NCBI GenBank assembly: GCA_025774865.1
Contig: JALGZO010000600.1
Span: forward strand, 1 to 21,413
Direction: 5' to 3'
DNA: 21,413 nt
Origin: a bacterium
Lineage (GTDB): Bacteria; ARS69
The notes under the pieces are model-generated. The model saw only the letters and a program-made list of their open reading frames with translations. It was not told where the DNA came from and did not search any database. Position 1 is the first letter of the stretch; each line of letters starts with the position of its first letter. Position numbers and translations under genes: made by a program. Of this stretch, positions 7,840 to 16,048 are shown piece by piece.

Positions 7840-7868
7840 TTGACACCCCCGAGTCCCTTTCCTATGCT
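7840..7868 (+). promoter_or_regulatory. Sigma70-type promoter for the ABC sugar-type importer operon
   Basis: A perfect TTGACA (7840-7845) and TATGCT (7863-7868; 4 of 6 to consensus, with the key first, second and last bases) are separated by 17 bases. The predicted start site is near 7875, about 42 bases before the GTG at 7917. The leader carries GGGAG at 7907-7911 as the ribosome-binding site. This is the best promoter match in the window. Confidence 0.7.
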
Positions 7869-7916
7869 GCGCTCCCTCCGACGGCCTCGCGTCCTCTCGT
7901 CGCGCCGGGAGACTCC

Positions 7917-8897
7917 GTGACCGACCTCGAGCCTACAAGCCCCCTCCAGCGCGGCCGGTGGGGGCGCCTCATGCCGTTCCTCTTCCTGTTGCCCGGCGCC
8001 ATCATCATCTTCACGTTCCGGTTGCTGCCGATCGCCTCCGCGCTCGCCGTATCGTTCTTCGACGCGAGCTTCGGGAAGATCCGTGCCTTCGTGGGACTGT
8101 CCCAGTACGGCAAGCTCCTCTCCGACCCGGACTTCTGGCAGAGCGTGGTGAACACGAGCTGGTTCGTCCTGGGGTCGGTGCCGTTGTCCGTGGGAACGTC
8201 GTTGCTGTTCGCGCTGCTCCTGCGGCGGGGCGTGAAGGCCCTCGGGCTCTATCGCACCATCTACTTTCTGCCGGTCGTGACGTCGTTTGTCGCGGTGTCG
8301 ATGGTGTGGAAGCTCATCTTCCATACGCGGTTCGGTCTCGCGAACTCGGTCATCGAGCGATTGGGGGGGAGCGGTCTCGGCTGGCTGGACGAGCCGACCG
8401 GCGTATTCCAGTTGATGGCGGCGGCGGCGGGGGGGACGCTCCCGGAGCCGGCGCAGGGGCCGAGCCTGGCGCTCGTCTGCGTGATTCTCGTCTCGGCGTG
8501 GCGCGGCATCGGATACAACGTCGTGATCTTCCTCGCCGGGCTTCAGAACATTCCCGAGCACTACTACGAAGCGGCCCGGATCGACGGCGCGGGACGCTTC
8601 GGCATCTTCCGCAACGTGACCTGGCCGTTGCTCACACCCACGACGTTCTACGTCGTCGTGATGGCGACGATTCTCTCGTTCCAGGTCTTCGCGCCCATCT
8701 ACTTGATGACGGGCCCCCCGGTCGGGGGACCGCTCGGAACCACGAACGTGATCGTCTACTACCTCTTCGAGAAGGGATTCGACGCGGGCGGCAACATGGG
8801 CTACGCGTCGGCCGTCGCGCTGGTGTTGTTCGCAATCATCCTGGCGCTCACGCTCTTTCAGAGAAAGGTCGTGGAGAAGCGGGTGCACTATGCGTAG
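7917..8897 (+). CDS. ABC importer permease, MalF/UgpA-like
   Basis: This 326-residue inner-membrane subunit belongs to a carbohydrate-type ABC importer. The first membrane segment lies at about 19-36 (MPFLFLLPGAIIIFTFRL), with others near 81-101, 115-135 and 185-207. The EAA loop that docks on the ATPase is clear: YYEAARIDGAGRFGIF (216-231) followed by RNVTWPLLTPTTF. The block GIGYNVVIFLAGLQNIPE before it is typical of MalF/UgpA-type permeases. A glycine/alanine/proline-rich insertion (about 165-185) separates two helices. The GTG at 7917 is preceded by GGGAG, and a strong promoter lies about 50-80 bases upstream. The second permease begins 21 bases after its stop. The family transports sugars, glycerol phosphates and similar solutes; the substrate cannot be fixed from this subunit. 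Confidence 0.92.
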   Translation: MTDLEPTSPLQRGRWGRLMPFLFLLPGAIIIFTFRLLPIASALAVSFFDASFGKIRAFVGLSQYGKLLSDPDFWQSVVNTSWFVLGSVPLSVGTSLLFALLLRRGVKALGLYRTIYFLPVVTSFVAVSMVWKLIFHTRFGLANSVIERLGGSGLGWLDEPTGVFQLMAAAAGGTLPEPAQGPSLALVCVILVSAWRGIGYNVVIFLAGLQNIPEHYYEAARIDGAGRFGIFRNVTWPLLTPTTFYVVVMATILSFQVFAPIYLMTGPPVGGPLGTTNVIVYYLFEKGFDAGGNMGYASAVALVLFAIILALTLFQRKVVEKRVHYA

Positions 8898-8918
8898 CGT
8901 TCCTCGGGGGCGCCTCTG

Positions 8919-9770
8919 ATGTCGGCCGCCGCGGCGAGCTTCCGCAAGAGCTGGGCGCTGCACCTGATGCTGATCGTGGGCGCGATCTCCTTTATCGTGC
9001 CGTTCTACTGGATGGTGAGCACGTCGCTCAAGGGAACGGACGACCTGTTCCAGACGCCGCCGACGTGGTTGCCGAGCGAGCTCGAGTTCGCGAACTATCC
9101 CGAGGCGTGGAGCACCGTCCCGTTCCCGCGTTACTTCTTCAACACGGTATTCGTCGCGGTCAGTATCGTTCTGGGAGCCGTCGTGACGTCGGGGCTGTCC
9201 GCGTTCGCCTTCGCGTTCCTGAAGTTCCGGGCGCGCGAAGGTTTGTTCAACTCGTTTCTGTCGACGATGATGGTGCCGGAGCCCGTTTACATCATTTCCT
9301 CGTACATACTTCTGTACAATCTGCCCGGCGGCGGCCGCGACGGGTGGATCGACGACTACTCCGCGCTCATTGTGCCGTGGCTGGCCCACGTGTTCTCGAT
9401 CTTTCTGCTCCGGCAGCACTTCCTTTCGTTCCCCCGCGACCTCGTGGACGCGGCGGTGATCGACGGATGCGGTCCGATTCGCTTCATCTTCACCATGATC
9501 CTGCCGCTGTCGAAGGCGGCGCTCACCACCGTCTGCCTCTTCACGTTCATCAACACCTGGAACAGCTTTCTGTGGCCGCTCGTGATGACGAATTCCGACT
9601 CGATACGCCCGATTCAGGTGGGTCTCGCGTACTTCGCGCAGGAGCAGGGTACGGAGCACGGTCTGATGATGGCGGCGGCCGTGTTCTCGATCGCGCCGCT
9701 CTTGGTGGCGTATTTCTTCGCGCAGAGGCAGATCATCGAGAGCCTGACGCACACGGGCTTGAAGGGGTGA
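8919..9770 (+). CDS. ABC importer permease, MalG/UgpE-like
   Basis: This 283-residue inner-membrane partner of the preceding permease starts at an ATG at 8919. It shows the short N-terminal helix (about 14-33, with VPFYWMVSTSLKGTDDLF as the usual following motif), several further hydrophobic segments, and the EAA loop VDAAVIDGCGPIRFIF (176-191) followed by TMILPLSKAAL. NTWNSFLWPLVMT (212-224) is highly characteristic of MalG/UgpE proteins. Residues 136-146 form a glycine-rich loop (PGGGRDGWIDD). The stop is four bases before the start of the binding-protein gene, so the three genes form one transcriptional unit. No MalK-type ATPase gene accompanies them, which means a shared ATPase encoded elsewhere must drive the complex. 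Confidence 0.92.
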   Translation: MSAAAASFRKSWALHLMLIVGAISFIVPFYWMVSTSLKGTDDLFQTPPTWLPSELEFANYPEAWSTVPFPRYFFNTVFVAVSIVLGAVVTSGLSAFAFAFLKFRAREGLFNSFLSTMMVPEPVYIISSYILLYNLPGGGRDGWIDDYSALIVPWLAHVFSIFLLRQHFLSFPRDLVDAAVIDGCGPIRFIFTMILPLSKAALTTVCLFTFINTWNSFLWPLVMTNSDSIRPIQVGLAYFAQEQGTEHGLMMAAAVFSIAPLLVAYFFAQRQIIESLTHTGLKG

Positions 9771-9774
9771 CGAC

Positions 9775-11079
9775 TTGAAGGCGATTCTCACGAAGCCGAA
9801 CTTGCTGGCCACCTTCCTGGTGCTCGTGGCCGGTGGCTGCGGGAGGGGAGGCGGCGGCGACGAGCCCGTTCGCTTCTGGCATGCGATGGGCGGTCCGCTC
9901 GGGCGATCACTGGACGGCTTGGTCGCCGATTTCAACGAAAGTCGGGTCGTCCCGTTCGAGAGCGTGTCGATGGGCCGGTACCAGGCGCTTTCGCAGAAGA
10001 TCATGGCCGCCGTCGCGGCGGGCGGACCTCCCGACGTCGCGCAGTGCTACGAAGCCTGGACGGCGAACCTCATCGAAAACGAATCGCTCGTGCCGCTGTC
10101 GCGGTTTCTGGAGGGTCCGGACGGACTGTCGGCCGAGAGCTTCGGGGACATTTACGAGATCTTCCTCGGCGGCGCGCGACACGGCGGTGTCCTGTGGTCG
10201 TTCCCGTTCAACAAGTCGGTCCGCTGCCTCTACTACAACAAGACCATGTTCCGCGAGGTCGGCCTGGATCCGGCAAAGCCGCCGCGAACGTGGGAGGAGT
10301 ATCGGGCCTACGCGAAGACGTTGACGGTCGACGAGGACGGCGACGGTGAGGCGGATCGCTTCGGCCTCGCCGGCCAGATCACCGTCACGATGTTCGAGAA
10401 TCTTCTCGTCCAGAACGGCGGGACCCTCTTGAACGAAGATGAGACCCGCGCGGCGTTCGACTCGCCGGAGGGTGTCGAAGCGCTGGAGTTCATGACGGAC
10501 TTGCTCCGGCGCGATGGCACGGCGCTTCTCTCCCAGGGGTTCGAGTATCAGAACGAGTTTCTCGCCGGCAACGTGGGCATGATCGAAGGCAGCTCGGTGA
10601 GCCTCGCGTTCTTCAACGATCGAGACGGCCAGCCGAAGTACGGCTTCGAGCTCGGGATCGCGCCGCTCCCCGCCGGCGAGTACGACGTTCAGCTCGTCGC
10701 CGGGACCGACGTCGTCATCTTCGTGACCTCGCCGGAGCGCGAGGCGGACGCCTGGAGCTTCGTCAAGTGGTTCACCGACACGGACCAGACCGCCCGATGG
10801 TCGGCCGAAACGGGTTACCTACCGGTGCGAAAGTCGGCGATGAACCATCCGCTCCTCGTGGAGAAGCTGAAGAAGCACGCCGGGCTCTCCGCAGCGTACG
10901 CGCAGCTGGATCGCGCTCTGCCGCAGCCGAAGGCGAAGGGATGGTACGCGGGGCGGCAGATTCTGGAGCGGGACGGAATCGAGCCGGTGCTGCGGGGTCG
11001 CCTCGAGCCTCGTGAAGCGCTGCGGGTGGCGGCCGAAAAGGCGAACGCGGAGCTCGCCAAGGAGAGAGCCGGAGGTTGA
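9775..11079 (+). CDS. Extracellular solute-binding lipoprotein of ABC importer (UgpB/MalE-like)
   Basis: This 434-residue binding protein should capture the substrate and deliver it to the two permeases. The TTG start at 9775 follows AAGGGG at 9762-9767 and gives a lipoprotein-type signal with Cys22 in VAGGC, so it is probably lipid-anchored. Family blocks are clear: RFWHAMGGPLG (33-43), FPFNKSVRCLYYNKTMFREV, PPRTWEEYRAYAKTL, an acidic DEDGDGEAD loop, and SAETGYLPVRKSAM. Several of these, especially FWHAMGGPLG, CYEAWT and the PFN...LYYNK block, resemble UgpB, the sn-glycerol-3-phosphate binding protein. However, the C-terminal region KGWYAGRQ does not keep the arginine I would expect at the corresponding position in E. 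coli UgpB (KGLRLGN, aligned from memory). The substrate is therefore open: glycerol phosphate-like or sugar. It is the last gene of its operon. Confidence 0.9.
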   Translation: MKAILTKPNLLATFLVLVAGGCGRGGGGDEPVRFWHAMGGPLGRSLDGLVADFNESRVVPFESVSMGRYQALSQKIMAAVAAGGPPDVAQCYEAWTANLIENESLVPLSRFLEGPDGLSAESFGDIYEIFLGGARHGGVLWSFPFNKSVRCLYYNKTMFREVGLDPAKPPRTWEEYRAYAKTLTVDEDGDGEADRFGLAGQITVTMFENLLVQNGGTLLNEDETRAAFDSPEGVEALEFMTDLLRRDGTALLSQGFEYQNEFLAGNVGMIEGSSVSLAFFNDRDGQPKYGFELGIAPLPAGEYDVQLVAGTDVVIFVTSPEREADAWSFVKWFTDTDQTARWSAETGYLPVRKSAMNHPLLVEKLKKHAGLSAAYAQLDRALPQPKAKGWYAGRQILERDGIEPVLRGRLEPREALRVAAEKANAELAKERAGG

Positions 11080-11088
11080 GGCCGTGCA

Positions 11089-11117
11089 TTGACTTCCAGC
11101 GTTCGGCGTGATACACG
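11089..11117 (+). promoter_or_regulatory. Possible promoter for the exported-protein operon
   Basis: TTGACT (11089-11094; 5 of 6 to the -35 consensus) is followed after 17 bases by TACACG (11112-11117), a weak -10 (3 of 6); the overlapping GATACA is an alternative. A start near 11124 would leave about 57 bases before the TTG at 11181. It lies ten bases after the binding-protein stop codon, the right place for a new transcription unit, but the -10 is clearly poorer than at 4308 or 7863. Confidence 0.4.
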
Positions 11118-11180
11118 GGACTGCTTATCCCCGCCCACTGGTTCCGTGAGCACCGTTCGAGCGCCCGCTGGGAGATTCGG

Positions 11181-12722
11181 TTGGCCGCCAAGCATGCGCT
11201 TCCGCTGCTCGCCCTCGCCGCCATCTCGCCGTCCTTCGCCGCCGATCACATCCTGATCTCGGAGTTCGCCGTCCGACCGACCGACGGCGAGTTCATCGAG
11301 ATCTTCAATCCGACCGAGGGTATCGTCGACCTGTCGGAGTACTACCTCTCCGACTACGTGCTCGCGGCCGGCATCGATCCGAACAACAACTACTGGCACG
11401 TCGTGCGGGACAGCCTCATTCCCGACCCGGCCTTTCCGAACGACTTTCTGGCGCACTTTCCGGAAGGCACCACGATCGTGCCCGGGCAGACGTACGTGAT
11501 CTCGCTCAAGAACGACGCGGCCTTCACGAGCACGTGGTCGTCGGCCGGGAATCCCGTGATCCCGGACTTCGAGCTGATCAACGACGGTGCGGCGGACGGC
11601 GTTCCTGCCCTCGTCGATCCCGGCGTGCCCGACCCGACCGACCCGGGTCGGAGACTGCCGCTGGTGGCGTCGGCGGCCGGTCTCTCGAACGATCGCGAGG
11701 TCATCGTTCTCTTCAAATGGGACGGGCGCAGCGATCTCGTGCAAGACATCGACATCGTACAGTGGGGGAACGCCGGACCCGATTTTGCGACGCTCTCGCC
11801 GAACAAGACGGGCGTGATCATCGACTCCGCCTACGACGACGACGACATCCCGTCCATGTATCAGCCGGACACCGCGCCGCAGGGACAGGACCTGGCCTCG
11901 ACCGCGCCCGGGGCGCACGATTTCGGGCGCACGATCTCACGGTCCGACTTCCAGGAGGGCACCGAGACCTTCACCGGGGGGAACGGGCTCTTCGGCCACG
12001 ACGAGACGAGCGAGAACCACTCCGAAACGTGGACCCCCAGCACGCTGCACTCGATCGGGTCGCCGGGGGCCTTCGGCCCGCCGACGCTGGTCGGCGCCGC
12101 CGCTCGGAGCCCGGTCCTCGTCGAGCTCCTCTTCTCGCGCGCGCTGGACCGGTCCACGGCGGAGACCTTGAGCCACTACAGCATCCTCCAGATCGAGACG
12201 GCGGGGGGGAGGCTGTCGTCGTCGGCGCTTCGCGTGCACGAGGCCGATCTCGACGCCGACGGAACGAGCGTGATCCTGACGACCGACGAACAGCTCGACC
12301 GCGCCTTGTACGAAGTCCAGGCATCTTCGGACATCCTCTCCGAGGATCTCTCGGAGCCGCTCGTGGGCGAGAGACGTGCGTTCTTCCGCGGGGCGAACAC
12401 GGATCCCGTCGTCCAGCTCGAGGTGCCGCACGGCCCTTTCGTACCTCATCTCGACGGTCAAATGGAGATCACCTACGTCGCGCCCCAGGGCGAGGAGGTC
12501 CGACTCCGCGTCTACGACACGCAGGGGCGTGAGGTCTTCGTCATGGCCCACGAGGAGGTTCCCCCCGGCGGCGTGCGGACGATCATCTGGGACGGACGAG
12601 ATGATCTACGAAGGAAACTCACGCCCGGGCTCTACATGCTGCACCTCGAGGTCTCGGGGACGGGAGCGCGGACGGTCGCTCCGCTCGTCGTGGCGACCGC
12701 CTCGGAGGGGACGCTCCGATGA
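11181..12722 (+). CDS. Secreted lamin-tail domain protein with FlgD-like C-terminal domain
   Basis: This 513-residue exported protein has no recognisable catalytic site. A signal peptide ends at about residue 20 (SFA|AD). From about 23 there is a lamin-tail (LTD) beta-sandwich with large insertions: ILISEFAVRPTDGEFIEIFN at the start, then EGTTIVPGQTYVIS and DIDIVQWGN. Residues about 300-405 resemble the Ig-like domains that follow LTDs in adhesins (VELLFSRALDRSTAETLSHY). The last 103 residues (411-513) form a FlgD-like Ig domain: VPHGPFVPHL, RLRVYDTQGREV, IIWDGRDD, LTPGLYMLHL. Such C-terminal domains serve as secretion or anchoring signals in FCB bacteria. The TTG at 11181 follows GGGAG (11171-11175) by five bases. 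Its stop overlaps the next start as ATGA. Bacterial LTDs often occur in secreted nucleases and phosphoesterases; a binding or scaffold role is inferred here. Confidence 0.8.
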   Translation: MAAKHALPLLALAAISPSFAADHILISEFAVRPTDGEFIEIFNPTEGIVDLSEYYLSDYVLAAGIDPNNNYWHVVRDSLIPDPAFPNDFLAHFPEGTTIVPGQTYVISLKNDAAFTSTWSSAGNPVIPDFELINDGAADGVPALVDPGVPDPTDPGRRLPLVASAAGLSNDREVIVLFKWDGRSDLVQDIDIVQWGNAGPDFATLSPNKTGVIIDSAYDDDDIPSMYQPDTAPQGQDLASTAPGAHDFGRTISRSDFQEGTETFTGGNGLFGHDETSENHSETWTPSTLHSIGSPGAFGPPTLVGAAARSPVLVELLFSRALDRSTAETLSHYSILQIETAGGRLSSSALRVHEADLDADGTSVILTTDEQLDRALYEVQASSDILSEDLSEPLVGERRAFFRGANTDPVVQLEVPHGPFVPHLDGQMEITYVAPQGEEVRLRVYDTQGREVFVMAHEEVPPGGVRTIIWDGRDDLRRKLTPGLYMLHLEVSGTGARTVAPLVVATASEGTLR

Positions 12723-15700
12723 GGTCGATGTGGCTCGCGACGCTCGCGGCGCTCACGGCGACGGCGCTGCCCGCCGCGGCGCAGGACGGACCGCCGCCGC
12801 GCCCGACCGAGCCGATCGCGGTGATCCGCGGGATCACTGCCATCTCCGACGTGAACGCGAACGACGCGTCGGGTTTTTCGCCGCTGGAGTTCATGCAAGT
12901 GACGATCGAGGGGGTCGTGCAGCTCGGAACCGGCGTCCTCGATCCGTTCGATCAGGTGAGCCCCTCCACCTGGTTCTACGTGTCGGACGCGACGGGGGGC
13001 GTCGCGATCGCGCACTCCGGGCAGGTCAACACTCCGGTGACCGCCGGCCAGCGGGTCCAGGTGACCTCCACGGTCAGCACGCAGGGGATCTCGCCGATCG
13101 GCGGCACCCGGACGCTAGACCTGCTCTTCGGAGGCAGCGTTCAAGTGGTCGGCGTCGGGACCGTCGACGCGCCGGACTCGATCACCGCGAGCGACCTGTT
13201 GACGGCCGGGGCGACCTACGAGGGTAGCCGGGTGCGCATCGCGGACCTAACCGTCGTCGATCCCGGCGAGTGGCCGACCGGCGGAGGCTCCGCGTTCGTC
13301 CGTCTGACCGATGGAGTCTCCGAGATCCGAATGTACGTCGACGATGACACGGACCTGTCCGGATCGTCGCCGCCGGCGGCCGCGTTCGATCTGCTGGGCT
13401 ACGTCGCGCAGGACGACGCCTTCCCCTTCCTCGACAATCACTACGTCTATCCCACATCGCTGGCCGACCTCGTGTCCGGCGACGGCTCGGGAACCGTCAC
13501 CGTGGATCCGGATGCCGTCCTCCAGAACGAGACGGACATCACGCTCGCGTTCACGCTGACGGCCCAGGAAGTGACGCTGGGTTCGTTCGAGGTCGAGTTA
13601 CCCGCCGACTGGACGTGGTCCAGCCCCGGCGACACGGCCACGTCGGGTCCGGGATTCGTCGGAGCGCAGGCCGGGTACCGGTTCGAGGGCGGCGTCTGGG
13701 TGTTGTCGGTGACGGGTGCGAACGTGACCAGCGCGAACTCCGGAACGCTGACCGTGGGATCGCTCGTTGCGCCATCCGTGTTGGGGTCGTCCCGGTTCAC
13801 GACGCGAACGGCCACTCCGGGGGGGACTCTCACGGAGGTCACGGCGCCGCCGAGCGTCTCGGTGGTCACCGGCCCGGGAGCCGTCCTGATCAACGAAGTC
13901 TACCCGGTCACCGGGTCGTCGGGGCGGGAAGAGCCGGAGTTCATCGAGCTTCGCAACAAGACGAGCACCGATCTGGACATCGGTGGCTGGACCCTGGCGG
14001 ACATCGGTCGTACGGCCTCGTGCACGCTCGACTCGCGGTGGGCGTTCCCGTCGGGCGCGACCATCCCCGCCGCCGGCTACGTCCTCGTCTGTCGCACCGC
14101 TCTGGACGAGCAGAATCCCGGCAACCCGAACGACGACCGGGGATTCCGCGTGACGTTCCCGGACTTCGGCAATCCGCCGCCCTTCCCGGTGCCGCTCTAC
14201 GAGATGTACGACGACAATTTCGAAATCCCTCGCATGGACGATCCGGAAACGCCCAACCTCGTGCTCGTCGATAGCACCCCGGACGACGATCAGATCGCTC
14301 TCCTGGGCGGCCCCGTCACGAACGGAGGTCAGTGCGAGTCGCCGAACGTGTCGGGACGGTTCCTTCCGTTTGCGGAGTTCGTCGCGCTGCACGACGCCAC
14401 GGGTCAGGAGATCGATGCGATCGCGTACCAGGAGATCGGTCCGTGCGGTCGCGACTTCTGCGGGACCGGCTCTCGGGCGGGGGAGGCGTACCACGTCGGA
14501 CCCCCGAAGTTCGAGCACACGCTCGGGCGTGACTCGGCGTCCACCGACCTTGCGCACTCGTGGCAGGACCTGTTCCCGTCGTCCGTGCCGACCCCCGGGC
14601 TAGCGAACGTGCCGGGAGACACCGTGGCGCCCGCGCTGATCGTCCCGCCCGACGCGGGACTCTCCTCGTCGATGATCGAGATCCGCTACGACGAGCCGGT
14701 GCTCGCGTCCGTCGCGACGGACACGAGCCACTACACCGTGACGGCCGTGGTCCCCGGCGACACGGCGAGCGTCGATGTCGCCGTCACGGGAGTCTTCGGC
14801 GATCCCGAGGAACCGGGTCGGCACTTCTACGTCGCGACGGCCAGCCTCGCGGCGGGTGCGGTGGGCACGCTCGGGGTCATGGACATCCCGGACGTGCAGA
14901 TCGACTCGACCAGCGCGATCGTCAGGGGTCCGAACTCGCTGACCGGGACGGCCACGTTCACCGTCCCCTCCGAGGCGCTGGCGATCTGTCAGATCCAGGA
15001 GTTCGACGACATCGGTTTCTCTCCCCACGTGGGCGACACCGTTCTGGTGGCCGGTTTCGTCACGGTGGGCGACATCCCGGCCGTCGAGTTCGGCGAGCGG
15101 CCCTCGAGGGACCGCGTGAGCATCTGGGTTCAGGAGCCGGGAGGATGTGGCGTCAACGTGTTCGCGTTCCTGCCCGACGCGGCCGACGAGTACGAGGCCG
15201 GGTTTCCGGACATCAGGGAGTTCGGCGTGCAGCTCAACGACCTGGTGCAGATTCGAGGGCGCGTGACGGAGTTCGTATCGAGCTCGGGCTCCGGCGCCGT
15301 GACGGAAATCGAGGCGATTGCCGACGACCCCGGATTCTACAAGTTCCTGCTGCGGGGGCTCGCGGGGCCGACCCCGGTCGAAGTGACGACTCGCGAAGGC
15401 AACGACGAGCGGCTCGAGGGCACTCTCGTTCACACGATCGGCGTCGCGATCAACGCGAACGCGCTCGCGATCTTCATCGACGACGGCTCCGGTTCGATCC
15501 AGATATTCCAGAACTTCTCCAATCTCGACCTGACGCGCTTCACGGTCGGCGACAACCTCGACGTGACCGGGATCATCACGCAGTTCGACGCGAATCCGCC
15601 GTACTTCTCCGGATACGAGCTCGTGCCGCAGAACCAGGACGCCATCTTCAAGGTGGACGGAGAGTTCGCGCAGGGCGATCCGGAACTGAGCGTGCCGCCG

Positions 15701-15985
15701 CGCGTACTCGTGCCGCACCTCGGCGAGACCATCCGCATCACGGCGACGTCGGCCTTCCGCAGCGACATAACCGTCGAGATCTACGACATGGTGGGACGAA
15801 AGGTCACGACGCTGTACGACGGAATCGGCCTGGGTGAGCAGACCTTCGACTGGAACGGGGTCGGGCAGGACGGCTCCGTCGTGGAGCCGGGCGCGTACGT
15901 GTGCCATGTTCGATCAGTGCCGCTCGACGGAGGTCGGGTACGGACCGCGACCGCCCCCATCATCGTCGGTCTGCGGCTCAAATGA
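12719..15985 (+). CDS. Large secreted protein with OB-fold, lamin-tail and FlgD-like domains
   Basis: This 1088-residue exported protein follows the previous gene with an ATGA overlap. A signal peptide ends near 21 (AAA|QD). Residues about 35-145 and 155-250 look like two OB-fold modules (TWFYVSDATGGVAIAH, then AGQRVQVTSTV; second SAFVRLTDGVSEIRMYVDDD). A beta-sandwich follows (270-380). An LTD starts at 386 (GAVLINEVYPVTGS, PEFIELRNKTSTDLDIGGWT). An Ig-like domain lies around 640-730 (IEIRYDEPVLASVATDTSHY). Two further OB-like modules lie around 760-980, with GDTVLVAGFVTVGDIPAV and LAIFIDDGSGSIQIFQNF. A FlgD-like C-terminal domain ends the protein at 988-1088. No nuclease or phosphatase motif was found. 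OB-folds of this kind occur beside the catalytic domains of YhcR-type secreted nucleases, so nucleic-acid or polyanion binding is a reasonable guess, not shown. Domain borders are approximate. Confidence 0.8.
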   Translation: MRSMWLATLAALTATALPAAAQDGPPPRPTEPIAVIRGITAISDVNANDASGFSPLEFMQVTIEGVVQLGTGVLDPFDQVSPSTWFYVSDATGGVAIAHSGQVNTPVTAGQRVQVTSTVSTQGISPIGGTRTLDLLFGGSVQVVGVGTVDAPDSITASDLLTAGATYEGSRVRIADLTVVDPGEWPTGGGSAFVRLTDGVSEIRMYVDDDTDLSGSSPPAAAFDLLGYVAQDDAFPFLDNHYVYPTSLADLVSGDGSGTVTVDPDAVLQNETDITLAFTLTAQEVTLGSFEVELPADWTWSSPGDTATSGPGFVGAQAGYRFEGGVWVLSVTGANVTSANSGTLTVGSLVAPSVLGSSRFTTRTATPGGTLTEVTAPPSVSVVTGPGAVLINEVYPVTGSSGREEPEFIELRNKTSTDLDIGGWTLADIGRTASCTLDSRWAFPSGATIPAAGYVLVCRTALDEQNPGNPNDDRGFRVTFPDFGNPPPFPVPLYEMYDDNFEIPRMDDPETPNLVLVDSTPDDDQIALLGGPVTNGGQCESPNVSGRFLPFAEFVALHDATGQEIDAIAYQEIGPCGRDFCGTGSRAGEAYHVGPPKFEHTLGRDSASTDLAHSWQDLFPSSVPTPGLANVPGDTVAPALIVPPDAGLSSSMIEIRYDEPVLASVATDTSHYTVTAVVPGDTASVDVAVTGVFGDPEEPGRHFYVATASLAAGAVGTLGVMDIPDVQIDSTSAIVRGPNSLTGTATFTVPSEALAICQIQEFDDIGFSPHVGDTVLVAGFVTVGDIPAVEFGERPSRDRVSIWVQEPGGCGVNVFAFLPDAADEYEAGFPDIREFGVQLNDLVQIRGRVTEFVSSSGSGAVTEIEAIADDPGFYKFLLRGLAGPTPVEVTTREGNDERLEGTLVHTIGVAINANALAIFIDDGSGSIQIFQNFSNLDLTRFTVGDNLDVTGIITQFDANPPYFSGYELVPQNQDAIFKVDGEFAQGDPELSVPPRVLVPHLGETIRITATSAFRSDITVEIYDMVGRKVTTLYDGIGLGEQTFDWNGVGQDGSVVEPGAYVCHVRSVPLDGGRVRTATAPIIVGLRLK

Positions 15986-16001
15986 GGAGGCGCCCGGTGA
16001 A
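15986..16001 (+). repeat. First copy of duplicated translation-start element
   Basis: The 16 bases GGAGGCGCCCGGTGAA hold a Shine-Dalgarno sequence, a six-base spacer and a GTG codon at 15997. The same element, with a single C/T change, recurs exactly 47 bases downstream at 16033-16048, where it starts the PorV-like gene. Similarity continues as TCGTTCCGAGAGC versus TCGTTCCGGAGGGC after a small offset. Confidence 0.7.
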
Positions 16002-16047
16002 TTTCGTTCCGAGAGCAATCCATCGAACCCACGGAGGTGCCCGGTGA
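15997..16047 (+). CDS. Possible 16-codon leader peptide coupled to the PorV-like gene
   Basis: From the GTG at 15997, preceded by GGAGG six bases upstream, a small open frame encodes MNFVPRAIHRTHGGAR and stops at TGA 16045-16047. That stop overlaps the GTG start of the PorV-like gene (16044-16046) as GTGA, the coupling arrangement used elsewhere in this window. It may be a translated leader, or simply the remnant of a duplicated gene start. The peptide resembles nothing I recognise. Confidence 0.3.
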   Translation: MNFVPRAIHRTHGGAR

Positions 16048-16048
16048 A
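16033..16048 (+). repeat. Second copy of duplicated translation-start element
   Basis: GGAGGTGCCCGGTGAA, differing by one base from the copy at 15986-16001, forms the ribosome-binding site and GTG start of the PorV-like gene. The Shine-Dalgarno is at 16033-16037 and the GTG at 16044-16046, with identical six-base spacing in both copies. Confidence 0.7.

Noticed and set aside
7775-7846. 24-residue N-terminal extension of EF-G from a GTG at 7846
   Set aside because: The extension is not seen in EF-G proteins and would be encoded across the promoter and inverted repeat. The ATG at 7774 gives a standard N-terminus.
6807-10004. Very long open frame on the minus strand (1065 codons) across part of EF-G and the importer genes
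   Set aside because: It is antisense to clear ABC permease and binding-protein genes and in another frame of EF-G. Its product is rich in Arg, His, Glu and Asp with no domain, as expected of a shadow frame in GC-rich DNA.
15834-16043. Upstream extension of the PorV-like gene
   Set aside because: It overlaps the end of the OB-fold protein gene. A GGAGG site and signal peptide support the GTG at 16044.
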